From positions 12,014-28,293 of the forward strand of contig JAOZRQ010000017.1 in the NCBI GenBank assembly GCA_029940115.1: a DNA stretch of 16,280 nt, read 5' to 3'. The position numbers were made by a program, and so were the translations under genes. Source of the DNA: Desulfobacterales bacterium. GTDB lineage: Bacteria > Desulfobacterota > Desulfobacteria > Desulfobacterales > 4be13. Below the pieces are notes generated by a model. It saw only the letters and a program-made list of their open reading frames with translations. It searched no databases and was not told the origin of the DNA. Shown one piece after another: positions 1 through 7,097 of this stretch. Position 1 is the first letter of the stretch; the number at the start of each line of letters is the position of its first letter.

Positions 1-241
1 CCAACACCGCCGGATTTGTCAATCCGGCGGGAGCGGTCCGTTTCCTGTGCCGCCAACACCGCCGGATTTGTCAATCCGGCGGGAGCGGTCCGTTTCCTGT
101 GCCGCCAGCGCCGCCGGATTTGTCAATCCGGCGGGAGCGGTCCGTTTCCTGTGCCGCCAGCGCCGCCGGATTTGTCAATCCGGCGGGAGCGGTCCGTTTC
201 CTGTGCCGCCCGGTTCGGATTGGCAAATCCGAACCCGGTTG
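1..241. repeat. 52-bp tandem repeat array (4 units + degenerate fifth)
   Basis: Four head-to-tail 52-bp units occupy 1-52, 53-104, 105-156 and 157-208; they differ only at the start of the unit (ccaacacc versus ccagcgcc). Each unit carries a perfect 10-bp hairpin, CCGCCGGATT, loop TGTC, AATCCGGCGG (7-16/21-30 in unit 1). A diverged fifth hairpin (GGTTCGGATT, 212-221, pairing with 226-235) follows. The array may continue left of the window. Because 52 is not a multiple of 3, all forward frames stay partly open and give repetitive translations, which I treat as artefacts. Pieces of the same hairpin recur at 6093-6118 and 6481-6499. Unlike CRISPR, there is no unique spacer: the whole unit repeats. 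Confidence 0.95.
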
Positions 242-266
242 CCCAAAATAAGGAACCCTTATCACC

Positions 267-3200
267 GTGATCGCAAACCGGCTCAAATCTGACTCCGAAC
301 CAGAATGGCCCTTGGACACAGGCGACGTTCATACGACGTTGGCATCAGAAGCCATTCGAAAATGGAGGACCGCGCTCGCGCGTTCAGGTGTCCGCATGCC
401 TTCCGAAGAGGGATTGAAAAGGGCCATTGATTCGGAGTTGACCCAAGCTGAAGACCACTTGGGACAGAGAGATATCCCTTCCCTCATTGATGCGAAGGAG
501 ATGACACACCCTGAAAAAAAAAACGCGATGCAATTGTTGATGAATCTGAGTGCAGGCCCCTGCCTTGACAAGCCGGCCTTCCGTTCTTGGATTTTCGCAA
601 AGATGACCAACCTGTCTCTCCGTCACGGGCATGTCCCCGAATCATCGGTGGCTTATGCGGAATACGGAAAGCTTTTGGCGGAAGGGGGAGACTATCAGAG
701 CGGCTACTCGTTCGGTCTGCTGGGCTTGGAGATCAGCGAGAAATTCCAAGACATGTCGTGCAAATGTCAGGTATGCTTTATCTTCGGCGCGTTCCTGAAT
801 CACTGGGTGAAGCATGCCAAATGGACCCAGTCCCTCAGCACAGAAGGATATGAGGCGGCCTCCCTGAGCGGCGATCCGGAATGGGCAGGTGCCATACTCG
901 CCATCAACAGTTCCCTCAACAGCTTCTTTCAGGGGAAAAATTTGGGGCGCATGCTCGCGGACCTCAGAAATTTCCAGCCGTTGATTCAGAACACACAAAA
1001 CATGAAAGCCTATGATATCGTCAGAGGATGCGAACTTGCTGTGTCCGAATTGATCGGCTTGGCTCCCGAAGGGGCGGAGGCATTCTCCCTTGAAGCAGAT
1101 CATGAGACCTATCTTTCCCGTTGCCATTCCCATGAGAGTTTCATCGCACTGTGCGCGTTTCATCTGTTCAAAGCCCGTCTCCTCTATCTCCACGAAAAGC
1201 CGGTCCAAGCGCTCCATCATATTGTTGAAGCGAAAAAATTCCTCAACTTTGCCACGGGCACCGTCCTGATCGCAGACCACAACTTTTACAGCTCTCTCAT
1301 CTTGACCGCCCTTTATCTCCAAGCCCCGCCTGACCAGCGGAAAACGTATCTGGAAAACATGGACGCGAACCAGGAACAGATGAGGATCTGGTCCGAAAGT
1401 TGCCAGGAAAACTTTCTGCACAAATATCTTCTGGTTCAGGCAGAGAGACTCCGCATCACCCAGAATACAGACGATGCCATCCTGCTGTATGACAGGGCCA
1501 TCGAATCCGCGGGAGAGAACGAGTTCATTCAAGATGAGGCTTTGGCAAACGAACTCGCGTCGAAATTCTGGATTGTAGAGGGGAACCATGAGATTGCCGA
1601 ACTTTACATGAAAATGGCCCATTACGGATATCGCTTGTGGGGGGCCAAGTGCAAGACAGAGGAGATGGAAAGGAGACATGCCGATCTTCTGACCAAACCC
1701 GCGTCCCCAGAACAGGCATCCGAAGAGAGCGCGAGCCTCTCCAGATACGCGGCCATGGGCGACGCGTCGGCACTGCTCGACATGGCCACGGTGATGAAGG
1801 CATCCCAGGCCATCTCCGGAGAAATCGTGCTGGAGAACCTGCTGAAAAAATTGATGGACATTGTGATGGAGACTGCGGGAGCGGAAAAAGGCTTCCTGAT
1901 ATTGAAGTCTGATTTCAAAAACAACCGCGCGCTCATGGTTGAGTCTCATGTCTCTGCTGACAAATGCAAAGAGGCCCAATTTCAAGGGGTTCCGGTGGAA
2001 GATTGCGCCGAATTGTCCCCGGGAATTGTGCATCACACGGCTCAAACCTGCAAGAACCTTGTCCTGAATGACCCCGCGGAAAAGGGGGAGTTCACTCAGG
2101 ATGCTTATGTGAGGGAACACAAGCCCCGCTCCATCCTCTGCATCCCGATCATTCCCCCCCCCTCCATCCCCCAATCCCGGGATTCCGAAGGCGTCACGGG
2201 CCTGCTTTATCTGGAAAACAACAAGACAAGCGGCGCATTCACGCCGGATCGGGTGGAGGTGCTCCGGCTCCTCTCCTCCCAAGCCGCCATATCCATTGAC
2301 AACGCCAGGATTTACAGCCGATACCGCTCCCTGTATGAGAATGCGGTGGAAGGCATATTTCAAAGCACGCCCCAGGGGCGTTATCTGAGTGCAAACCCCT
2401 CTTTGGCAAAGATGCTCGGGTATGATTCCCCCGCTGAGATGCTCTCCGCTGTCACCGATATTTGGAAACAGCTCCATGTGGATCCCAAGGATATCGAAAC
2501 CTTTGAGCGCGTTCTGAACAGAGATGACCAGATCATCGGATTTGAGACCCGTTTTTTTCGCAAGGACCAGAACGTGATATGGGTCTCGATATCGGCCCGG
2601 GCCGTTCGGGATGGCCGGAGAAATCTTCTCTATTATGAGGGGTCTGTCCTGGATGTCACGACCCGCAAGGAAAAACAGAAAGCCGAAAGCGCACGAAAGG
2701 CCGCAGAGGCGGCCAATTCGGCAAAGAGCGACTTTCTGGCGAGCATGAGCCATGAGATCCGCACCCCCATGAATGCCATCATCGGCCTGACCGGCTTGGT
2801 GCTGAACACGGGTCTGAACCTGAAACAGCGCAACTACCTGACAAAGGTGCATTCCTCGGCCTATGCACTTCTCGGCATTCTCAATGATATCCTCGATTTT
2901 TCAAAGATAGAGGCAGGCAAGCTGGACATTGAGACAAAGGAATTTCAATTGCAGCAGATATTGGAGGATATTGCCGATCTTTTTGTGGATCAGGCTGCGG
3001 AAAAGGGGATCGACCTGTTCATCGGCAAAAACCAGGACGTGCCCAGCGCCCTGATCGGCGATCCCCTGCGGGTGAAGCAGATTCTCATCAATCTGACAGG
3101 CAATGCCGTGAAGTTCACCCACAGCGGAAAAATCTTCGTGAACGTGACGTGTCTTGAAAAGAGACAGGAGGAGGCCGTACTTCTCTTTTCGGTCAAGGAT

Positions 3201-5090
3201 ACCGGCATTGGAATTTCCCAAGAACAGATGGGCCGCCTCTTCTCCGCATTCACCCAAGCCGACAGCAGCACGACCCGAAAGTACGGCGGAACGGGCTTGG
3301 GGCTTGCCATATCAGAAAAGTTGATCAATCTGATGGGAGGGCGCATCAGCGCCGAAAGTGTGCCGGATCAGGGGAGCACCTTCTCTTTCACCCTTCCCCT
3401 CGTCAGACAGCCCGAGGAGAAGGAGCCCGCATACAATCTTGTCAGCGAGCTGTGCGGCTTGAAGACCCTGATTGTGGATGATGATGAGATCAGCAGGCAG
3501 ATCATCAAGGACATGGCCCCTTTCGGCATTCAGGCGGAATCCGCCGCGTCAGGAATGGAGGCACTGGCCAAGCTGAAAGAGGGGGCCGCCACGAAAAATC
3601 CTTACCAACTGGTGCTGATGGACTGGAAGATGCCCGAACTGGATGGCATGGCCACATCAAAGCGGATACGCGAGGATCCCCAATTGGCGAATATCCCCAT
3701 CATCATGATCACGGCCTTTGCGAGTGAGAAGGAGATGAATCAGGCCGAAAGGACCCGTGTTGACGCGTTTCTGATCAAGCCGATAAAGCAGTCCCTGCTC
3801 ATTGACACGCTGATGGAGATATTCGGAGGCTCGAAACTTGAAACTCGAAACTTGAAACTCGAAACATCAGATCAAGCCAAGTTTCAAGTTTCGAGCACCA
3901 ATATCCTCTTGGTGGAGGACAACGAGATCAATCAGGAACTGGCATGGGACATCCTGCATGAGGCCGGCATGGCGGTGGATACGGCAAACAATGGCCGGGA
4001 GGCGGTAGTCGCGGTATGCCCTGACAACAGTGCCCAAGCCCCATATGACCTCATTCTCATGGACATTCAGCTGCCGGAGATGGACGGGTTGGAAGCGACA
4101 AGACGGATTCGGGAATGGGAGAAGGCTCGACGCTCGACGCTCGACGCTGAAAGTGACTTGCAACTTGCACATGGCAGCTTGCAGCTTCCCATCATCGCCA
4201 TGACAGCCCACGCCATGGCAGGGGACCGGGAGAAATGTCTGAAAGCGGGAATGGATGACTATATCACCAAGCCTGTGGATCCCGGGCAACTGATTGCCAT
4301 GATACGAAAGTGGACGGCATCCAAAAGGAGGGCGTCTCAGACTTCCGCCATTCCTCACCCTGTGCCCGACGACCGTTCAGATGTCAGTCTCCCCGGTTTT
4401 CAATCGCTTCCGGGAATTGATGTCATGTCAGCCTTGCAACGCTTCCGGGGAAACAAGGCGCTTTTCATCAAGCTGATGAAAAATTTCGCATCCAATTATG
4501 CCGGCATTGCCAATGAAATCAGAGAGGCGATGGCCGTTGGAGATATGGAGGATGTCCGGCACCGGCTTCACACACTCGAAGGGATATCAGGGAATCTTTC
4601 AGCAACCGAGCTGTATGCGTCTGTACAGGCTCTGAGAACGGCTTTGAACGAAATCCTTTATTCGGAGGAGGAGTCAGCCGGAGCCCTGTTGCTTCCGGAA
4701 ACGGGATGGCCCCATGAGATTGAGCAGGCCGTCGGACTGATGGAGGAAAACCTGCTCCGGGTGCTCGAATCGGCACGGATACTTGATCAGGCATCGGACG
4801 CGCAAGTTCCAGAGGAGCCTGAGCCTTCCGGGGATTCAGCATCCATCCCATCCTCTGACCTCTCTGGCATTACTCGCAAGCTGGTGGAGATTGACCGCCT
4901 TTTGGCTGAAAACAACATCGCGGCCGAGGACTGCATCGAATCCGCCAAAAAATATCTGATCCATTATAATGGCGTGGGAAGAACCTATCAACACCTTGAG
5001 GCGCAGATGGCCAAATTTGACTTCAGAGGCGCCCAGAAAACTATGGCCAAGATTGCAGATGTTATCGGCGTTTCGCTCAGTGGGCCATGA
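267..5090 (+). CDS. Hybrid sensor histidine kinase (helical/TPR-like-GAF-PAS-HisKA-HATPase-REC-REC-HPt)
   Basis: Membrane-free 1607-residue hybrid kinase, probably cytoplasmic, that would pass phosphate His-Asp-His. Residues ~30-475 are an all-helical TPR-like region. A GAF domain lies at ~505-685, a PAS domain at ~688-800 and a short helical linker at 800-820. The H-box SHEIRTPMNA has H829. The ATPase has the N-box with N946, DTGIGI (978-983) and GGTGLGLAI (1007-1015). REC1 has acidic D1071-D1073, acceptor D1119, T1149 and K1171. REC2 has E1217/D1218, D1266, T1313 and K1335. The HPt has H1435 in LHTLEG, where family members usually have Lys instead of E1438. The start is GTG at 267 (AAGGA at 250-254, TAA in frame at 249-251); ATG at 396 is the alternative. 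The helical + GAF part resembles the segment that follows the Ser/Thr-kinase and AAA domains in giant PknB-AAA-GAF-HK proteins, but those domains are absent here. Heptamer arrays encode residues 1188-1210 and 1287-1307. Confidence 0.95.
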   Translation: MIANRLKSDSEPEWPLDTGDVHTTLASEAIRKWRTALARSGVRMPSEEGLKRAIDSELTQAEDHLGQRDIPSLIDAKEMTHPEKKNAMQLLMNLSAGPCLDKPAFRSWIFAKMTNLSLRHGHVPESSVAYAEYGKLLAEGGDYQSGYSFGLLGLEISEKFQDMSCKCQVCFIFGAFLNHWVKHAKWTQSLSTEGYEAASLSGDPEWAGAILAINSSLNSFFQGKNLGRMLADLRNFQPLIQNTQNMKAYDIVRGCELAVSELIGLAPEGAEAFSLEADHETYLSRCHSHESFIALCAFHLFKARLLYLHEKPVQALHHIVEAKKFLNFATGTVLIADHNFYSSLILTALYLQAPPDQRKTYLENMDANQEQMRIWSESCQENFLHKYLLVQAERLRITQNTDDAILLYDRAIESAGENEFIQDEALANELASKFWIVEGNHEIAELYMKMAHYGYRLWGAKCKTEEMERRHADLLTKPASPEQASEESASLSRYAAMGDASALLDMATVMKASQAISGEIVLENLLKKLMDIVMETAGAEKGFLILKSDFKNNRALMVESHVSADKCKEAQFQGVPVEDCAELSPGIVHHTAQTCKNLVLNDPAEKGEFTQDAYVREHKPRSILCIPIIPPPSIPQSRDSEGVTGLLYLENNKTSGAFTPDRVEVLRLLSSQAAISIDNARIYSRYRSLYENAVEGIFQSTPQGRYLSANPSLAKMLGYDSPAEMLSAVTDIWKQLHVDPKDIETFERVLNRDDQIIGFETRFFRKDQNVIWVSISARAVRDGRRNLLYYEGSVLDVTTRKEKQKAESARKAAEAANSAKSDFLASMSHEIRTPMNAIIGLTGLVLNTGLNLKQRNYLTKVHSSAYALLGILNDILDFSKIEAGKLDIETKEFQLQQILEDIADLFVDQAAEKGIDLFIGKNQDVPSALIGDPLRVKQILINLTGNAVKFTHSGKIFVNVTCLEKRQEEAVLLFSVKDTGIGISQEQMGRLFSAFTQADSSTTRKYGGTGLGLAISEKLINLMGGRISAESVPDQGSTFSFTLPLVRQPEEKEPAYNLVSELCGLKTLIVDDDEISRQIIKDMAPFGIQAESAASGMEALAKLKEGAATKNPYQLVLMDWKMPELDGMATSKRIREDPQLANIPIIMITAFASEKEMNQAERTRVDAFLIKPIKQSLLIDTLMEIFGGSKLETRNLKLETSDQAKFQVSSTNILLVEDNEINQELAWDILHEAGMAVDTANNGREAVVAVCPDNSAQAPYDLILMDIQLPEMDGLEATRRIREWEKARRSTLDAESDLQLAHGSLQLPIIAMTAHAMAGDREKCLKAGMDDYITKPVDPGQLIAMIRKWTASKRRASQTSAIPHPVPDDRSDVSLPGFQSLPGIDVMSALQRFRGNKALFIKLMKNFASNYAGIANEIREAMAVGDMEDVRHRLHTLEGISGNLSATELYASVQALRTALNEILYSEEESAGALLLPETGWPHEIEQAVGLMEENLLRVLESARILDQASDAQVPEEPEPSGDSASIPSSDLSGITRKLVEIDRLLAENNIAAEDCIESAKKYLIHYNGVGRTYQHLEAQMAKFDFRGAQKTMAKIADVIGVSLSGP
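3829..3896. repeat. Intragenic heptamer array forming an inverted repeat (REC1-REC2 linker)
   Basis: Inside the kinase gene, heptamers alternating CGAAACT and TGAAACT run from about 3832 to 3865. The 17-bp stretch at 3829-3845 is then matched exactly in reverse complement at 3880-3896. The sequence is translated in frame as residues ~1188-1210, between REC1 and REC2, with low-complexity K/L/E/T/S composition. It looks like a repeat tolerated in a flexible linker. Confidence 0.85.
4125..4187. repeat. Intragenic 63-bp heptamer array inserted within REC2
   Basis: Three GCTCGAC units (4125-4145) and, after a short spacer, ACTTGCA, ACTTGCA, CATGGCA, GCTTGCA (4156-4183). The stretch is 63 bp, nine heptamers or 21 codons, so it does not change frame. 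It encodes residues 1287-1307, between the acceptor Asp and the conserved Thr of REC2. The Asp-to-Thr distance is 47 residues in REC2 against 30 in REC1 of the same protein, as expected if this segment was inserted. Confidence 0.8.
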
Positions 5091-5211
5091 GATTATGAAC
5101 TTTTCCCTCCCACGGCAAACACTGTTCTGACCATAAATCAAGGGGATAAGGGGGCAAGAAAGAGACAGGGCGGCCTATATCCGTTCCTGAACCTTTGGAA
5201 AGGAATCAGCA

Positions 5212-5583
5212 ATGAAACGCATTCTTGTAATTGATGATGAAGAACTGGTTCGCTCCACGCTTCGGATGACACTGGAGGCGCAGGGATATGAGGTTGAAGA
5301 CGCACCTGACGGAGAGGCAGGTGTGCAGATCTTCCGCCAAAGGCCCGCAGACCTTATTGTCACCGATATCCTGATGCCTGGAAAGGAAGGGATTGAGATG
5401 ATAATAGAACTTCGGCGGGACTTTCCCGATGTGAGAATTATCGCAATCTCCGGAGGCGGACGTTTCAAATCGCCGCACACCTTCCTCACCACGGCCCAAC
5501 ATTTTGGGGCAGACCGGATTTTTGCCAAACCTTTTGATCAAGAGGAATTTCTGGCTGCTGTGCAGGCGCTTACAAAAACCTGA
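5212..5583 (+). CDS. CheY-like single-domain response regulator
   Basis: A 123-residue stand-alone receiver domain with no output domain, the usual size for a CheY-like protein. Visible active-site residues are D8/D9, phospho-acceptor D52 in the TDILMPG motif, S80 in the position of the conserved Thr/Ser, and K106 in AKPF. The ATG at 5212 follows a good ribosome site (GGAAAGGAA, 5197-5205). It lies 121 bp after the hybrid kinase on the same strand, so it is a plausible phosphorelay partner of that kinase's HPt, though this pairing is inferred from position. The stop codon overlaps the first bases of the repeat element at 5582-5905. Its target cannot be told from sequence. Confidence 0.92.
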   Translation: MKRILVIDDEELVRSTLRMTLEAQGYEVEDAPDGEAGVQIFRQRPADLIVTDILMPGKEGIEMIIELRRDFPDVRIIAISGGGRFKSPHTFLTTAQHFGADRIFAKPFDQEEFLAAVQALTKT

Positions 5584-5905
5584 TTATAACGGATTTAGGG
5601 GAGCCTTGAACTTGAACTTATACTTGAACTTATACTTGAACTTGAACTTATACTTGAACTTGAACCTGTACTCGATGCCTGTAAATGAATGTTCAGGTTT
5701 GGGCCGTCTGAAAATGCCGTTTTCAGCCATTGTTTTTTGCCCGACTTTTGGCCCCGCAAAATTTGGCCACAATTCCCATCTCAGCAAGAATCAGGGCAAA
5801 ATGGGAGGGCCAAGAGGCGGGCAAGGGGAATTAGCTGATTTGGACGGCCTAGTTCAGGTTTAAGTTCAAGTTCAAGTTTACGGCTCCCCGAAATCCGTTA
5901 TAATC
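5582..5905. mobile_element. ~324-bp element with near-perfect terminal inverted repeats and hexamer arrays
   Basis: The first 24 bp (5582-5605, beginning GATTATAACGGATTTA) recur as the reverse complement at 5882-5905 with one mismatch. Just inside each end lie hexamer repeats: ACTTGA/ACTTAT units at ~5605-5671 on the left and the inverted counterpart (GTTCAA units, ~5851-5880) on the right. The central ~180 bp (5690-5850) contain no convincing gene; open frames there read the repeats. The structure suits a non-autonomous, MITE-like element. I saw no target-site duplication; the left end overlaps the stop codon of the response-regulator gene. Confidence 0.75.
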
Positions 5906-5949
5906 AGACAAAAACTGGCTATGGGCTATGGGTTTATGGGCTGTGGAAC

Positions 5950-6059
5950 CTAGTACTTGACCAAATTAATTTTGATGGGTTCAGGATTCCGAAAAAGCCT
6001 CGTCATTCAAGGGCTTCTGAAAAATGCCACCCGTCAAAACTTATTTGGTCAGACACTAG
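5950..6059. repeat. ~110-bp palindromic element (CTAGT...ACTAG ends)
   Basis: A 31-bp left arm (5950-5980, starting CTAGTACTTGACCAAAT) pairs imperfectly with a right arm at 6029-6059 (ending ATTTGGTCAGACACTAG). The ~48-bp centre has no gene. Terminal inverted repeats, small size and no coding capacity suggest a MITE-like element. It shares its last 3 bases with the next palindrome. Confidence 0.7.
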
Positions 6060-6164
6060 TACACCAATTCATAAATTCGTCACCCCCTCTGCTCCCGCGG
6101 GATTGCCAAATCCGGCGGCAATTCGAGCCGATCAAGGGGTACGAATTTAAAAAGTGGTGTACTA
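6057..6164. repeat. ~108-bp palindromic element (TAGTACACCA...TGGTGTACTA) with a nested 52-bp-repeat hairpin
   Basis: TAGTACACCA at 6057-6066 is matched by TGGTGTACTA at 6155-6164. The pairing continues inward (AAATTCGT at 6073-6080 with ACGAATTT at 6141-6148). The core at 6093-6118 carries a diverged copy, in reverse complement, of the hairpin from the 52-bp array at 1-208. It abuts the 5950-6059 palindrome, so the two form a composite block upstream of the small gene at 6220. Confidence 0.7.
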
Positions 6165-6219
6165 TACCCAAGAATCCATATCCGAGAATCCAGAACCCAT
6201 AAAGAAAGGAGGTGAGGCT

Positions 6220-6432
6220 GTGGATAGTGATCAGATGGAATATCTTTTGGATAAGATCAAAGAGCTTCTTGTGGTTTTTCCTCCTGAATTGCAGGAGAAG
6301 TTCGCGGATCATGTCATTGATTTCGTGGAGAATTATGTGGCAGGAAGCCAGAGTTCGCTGGATGACATGCTCGTCCTGCCGATCTGCAATGGGATTCGAT
6401 CGCATTTCAATATCCCTGACGGCGACGATTGA
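6220..6432 (+). CDS. Small acidic hypothetical protein (70 aa)
   Basis: I do not recognise this protein. The GTG at 6220 is chosen because a strong Shine-Dalgarno sequence (AAAGGAGGTG, 6205-6214) sits at correct spacing; the longer open frame from 6154 would start inside a palindromic repeat. The 70-residue product is acidic and mostly helical in appearance. It starts VDSDQMEYLLDKIKELLVVF (first residue read as Met), with no signal peptide, membrane segment or Cys pair. It sits alone among repeats, with a hairpin (CCCTGACA/TGTCAGGG, 6463-6483) 30 bp downstream that might end its transcript. The ribosome site and codon-like composition argue that it is real; function unknown. Confidence 0.6.
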   Translation: MDSDQMEYLLDKIKELLVVFPPELQEKFADHVIDFVENYVAGSQSSLDDMLVLPICNGIRSHFNIPDGDD

Positions 6433-6462
6433 TTCCCACGTCTGCTCCTGCCGGAACCTGTC

Positions 6463-6483
6463 CCTGACATCTTTTGTCAGGGA
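6463..6483 (+). terminator. Hairpin downstream of the small acidic gene
   Basis: CCCTGACA, short loop, TGTCAGGG. There is no T-tract after it (next bases attgacaa), so intrinsic termination is uncertain. A sister hairpin (CCCGACA...TGTCGGG, 8588-8606) precedes the lipoprotein gene, so this may instead be a short dispersed repeat. Confidence 0.35.
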
Positions 6484-6533
6484 TTGACAAATCCGGCGGA
6501 AAATCGTGAACGTGATCTTGAGCGTTCACGTTC

Positions 6534-6650
6534 AAAAAATACCAAGTCGGGAATGGGCGAGAAACCCGGATTTTCCCAAACGGGCCGACTCCCAACTGCA
6601 AGAAAAAGCCGGGTTTCTTTCCCCAATCATTTTTTTTGTCCTTTATACAG
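6534..6650. mobile_element. 125-bp palindromic MITE, decayed copy 1
   Basis: Matches the elements at 10725-10849 and 12335-12458 over most of their length: the internal arms GAAACCCGG (6561-6569) and AAAAAGCCGGGTTTC (6603-6617), and the right end TTTTTTTGTCC followed by a mutated terminus TTTATACAG. The left terminus no longer matches (caaaaaataccaag replaces the GTACAGGACAAAA end), and no flanking duplication is seen. It appears to be an older or damaged insertion, in the same orientation as copy 2. Confidence 0.75.
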
Positions 6651-6672
6651 AAGCTTCATTTAACAAATTTCG

Positions 6673-6775
6673 GCATCCTTCATTTTCAGTTTGTAGTTCC
6701 GCCTTCAGGCGGTCTCGCACCGCCTGAGGGCGGAACTGCAAACTGGAATGTGAACCCATAAATGAAAGATGCCAT
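6673..6775. repeat. Palindromic repeat with GTTCCGCC arms, copy 1
   Basis: CAGTTTGTAGTTCCGCC (6687-6703) pairs with GGCGGAACTGCAAACTG (6729-6745), one mismatch. The outer ends GGCATC and GATGCC also pair. The 8-bp direct repeat AAATTTCG at 6665-6672 and 6776-6783 flanks the structure and may be a target-site duplication, though one base overlaps the terminal inverted repeat. A second copy lies at 10573-10695. Confidence 0.7.
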
Positions 6776-6853
6776 AAATTTCGTTGTTTTTATGAAAATG
6801 TGATGATATAGTTGATGATGTTCATGCAGGAATGGGTGCTTTTATTCTGATTA

Positions 6854-6977
6854 CAACGCTTTTCGGGGAGGCCGCCTGCCCGTGAACGTGAACGTGCACG
6901 TGAACTTGAACGTGCCCGTGAACTTGAATGTTCATTTGTGGGCAAGTTCAAGTTCAATGCCTCCCCTAAATCCGTCA
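6854..6977. repeat. Second hexamer-array element (GGGGAGGC ends)
   Basis: GGGGAGGC at 6865-6872 is inverted at 6959-6966 (GCCTCCCC), followed by TAAATCCGT, the same end sequence as the element at 5582-5905. Between them run hexamers GTGAAC/GTGCAC/TTGAAC (6882-6927) and the opposed GTTCAAGTTCAA (6946-6956). It is a shorter relative of the 5582-5905 element, lying ~120 bp upstream of the binding-protein gene at 7098. Confidence 0.65.
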
Positions 6978-7097
6978 TGGATTTTTGTTTTTTCTCTTTC
7001 GCATTTTTCGGGGATGAATCTCCTTCGCCCGGCCAAGCTTGCCCTGTATGTTCTTGGAAAAACTGGTGACAATTTTAAATTAAAGGAGGATGACAAC

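Noticed and set aside
1..208. CRISPR array
   Set aside because: The entire 52-bp unit repeats with no unique spacer, and no cas gene is visible.
16..332. Open frames of 69-84 residues on both strands across the 52-bp array
   Set aside because: They translate the repeat in successive frames (52 is not divisible by 3) and have no ribosome sites.
642..2852. 736-residue open frame on the minus strand opposite the kinase
   Set aside because: It is the antisense of a gene with clear GAF, PAS and kinase motifs; its translation has no recognisable domain and follows from codon bias of the real gene.
6882..7097. N-terminal extension of the binding protein at 7098
   Set aside because: It translates the GTGAAC hexamer array; a signal peptide and strong ribosome site mark the start at 7098.
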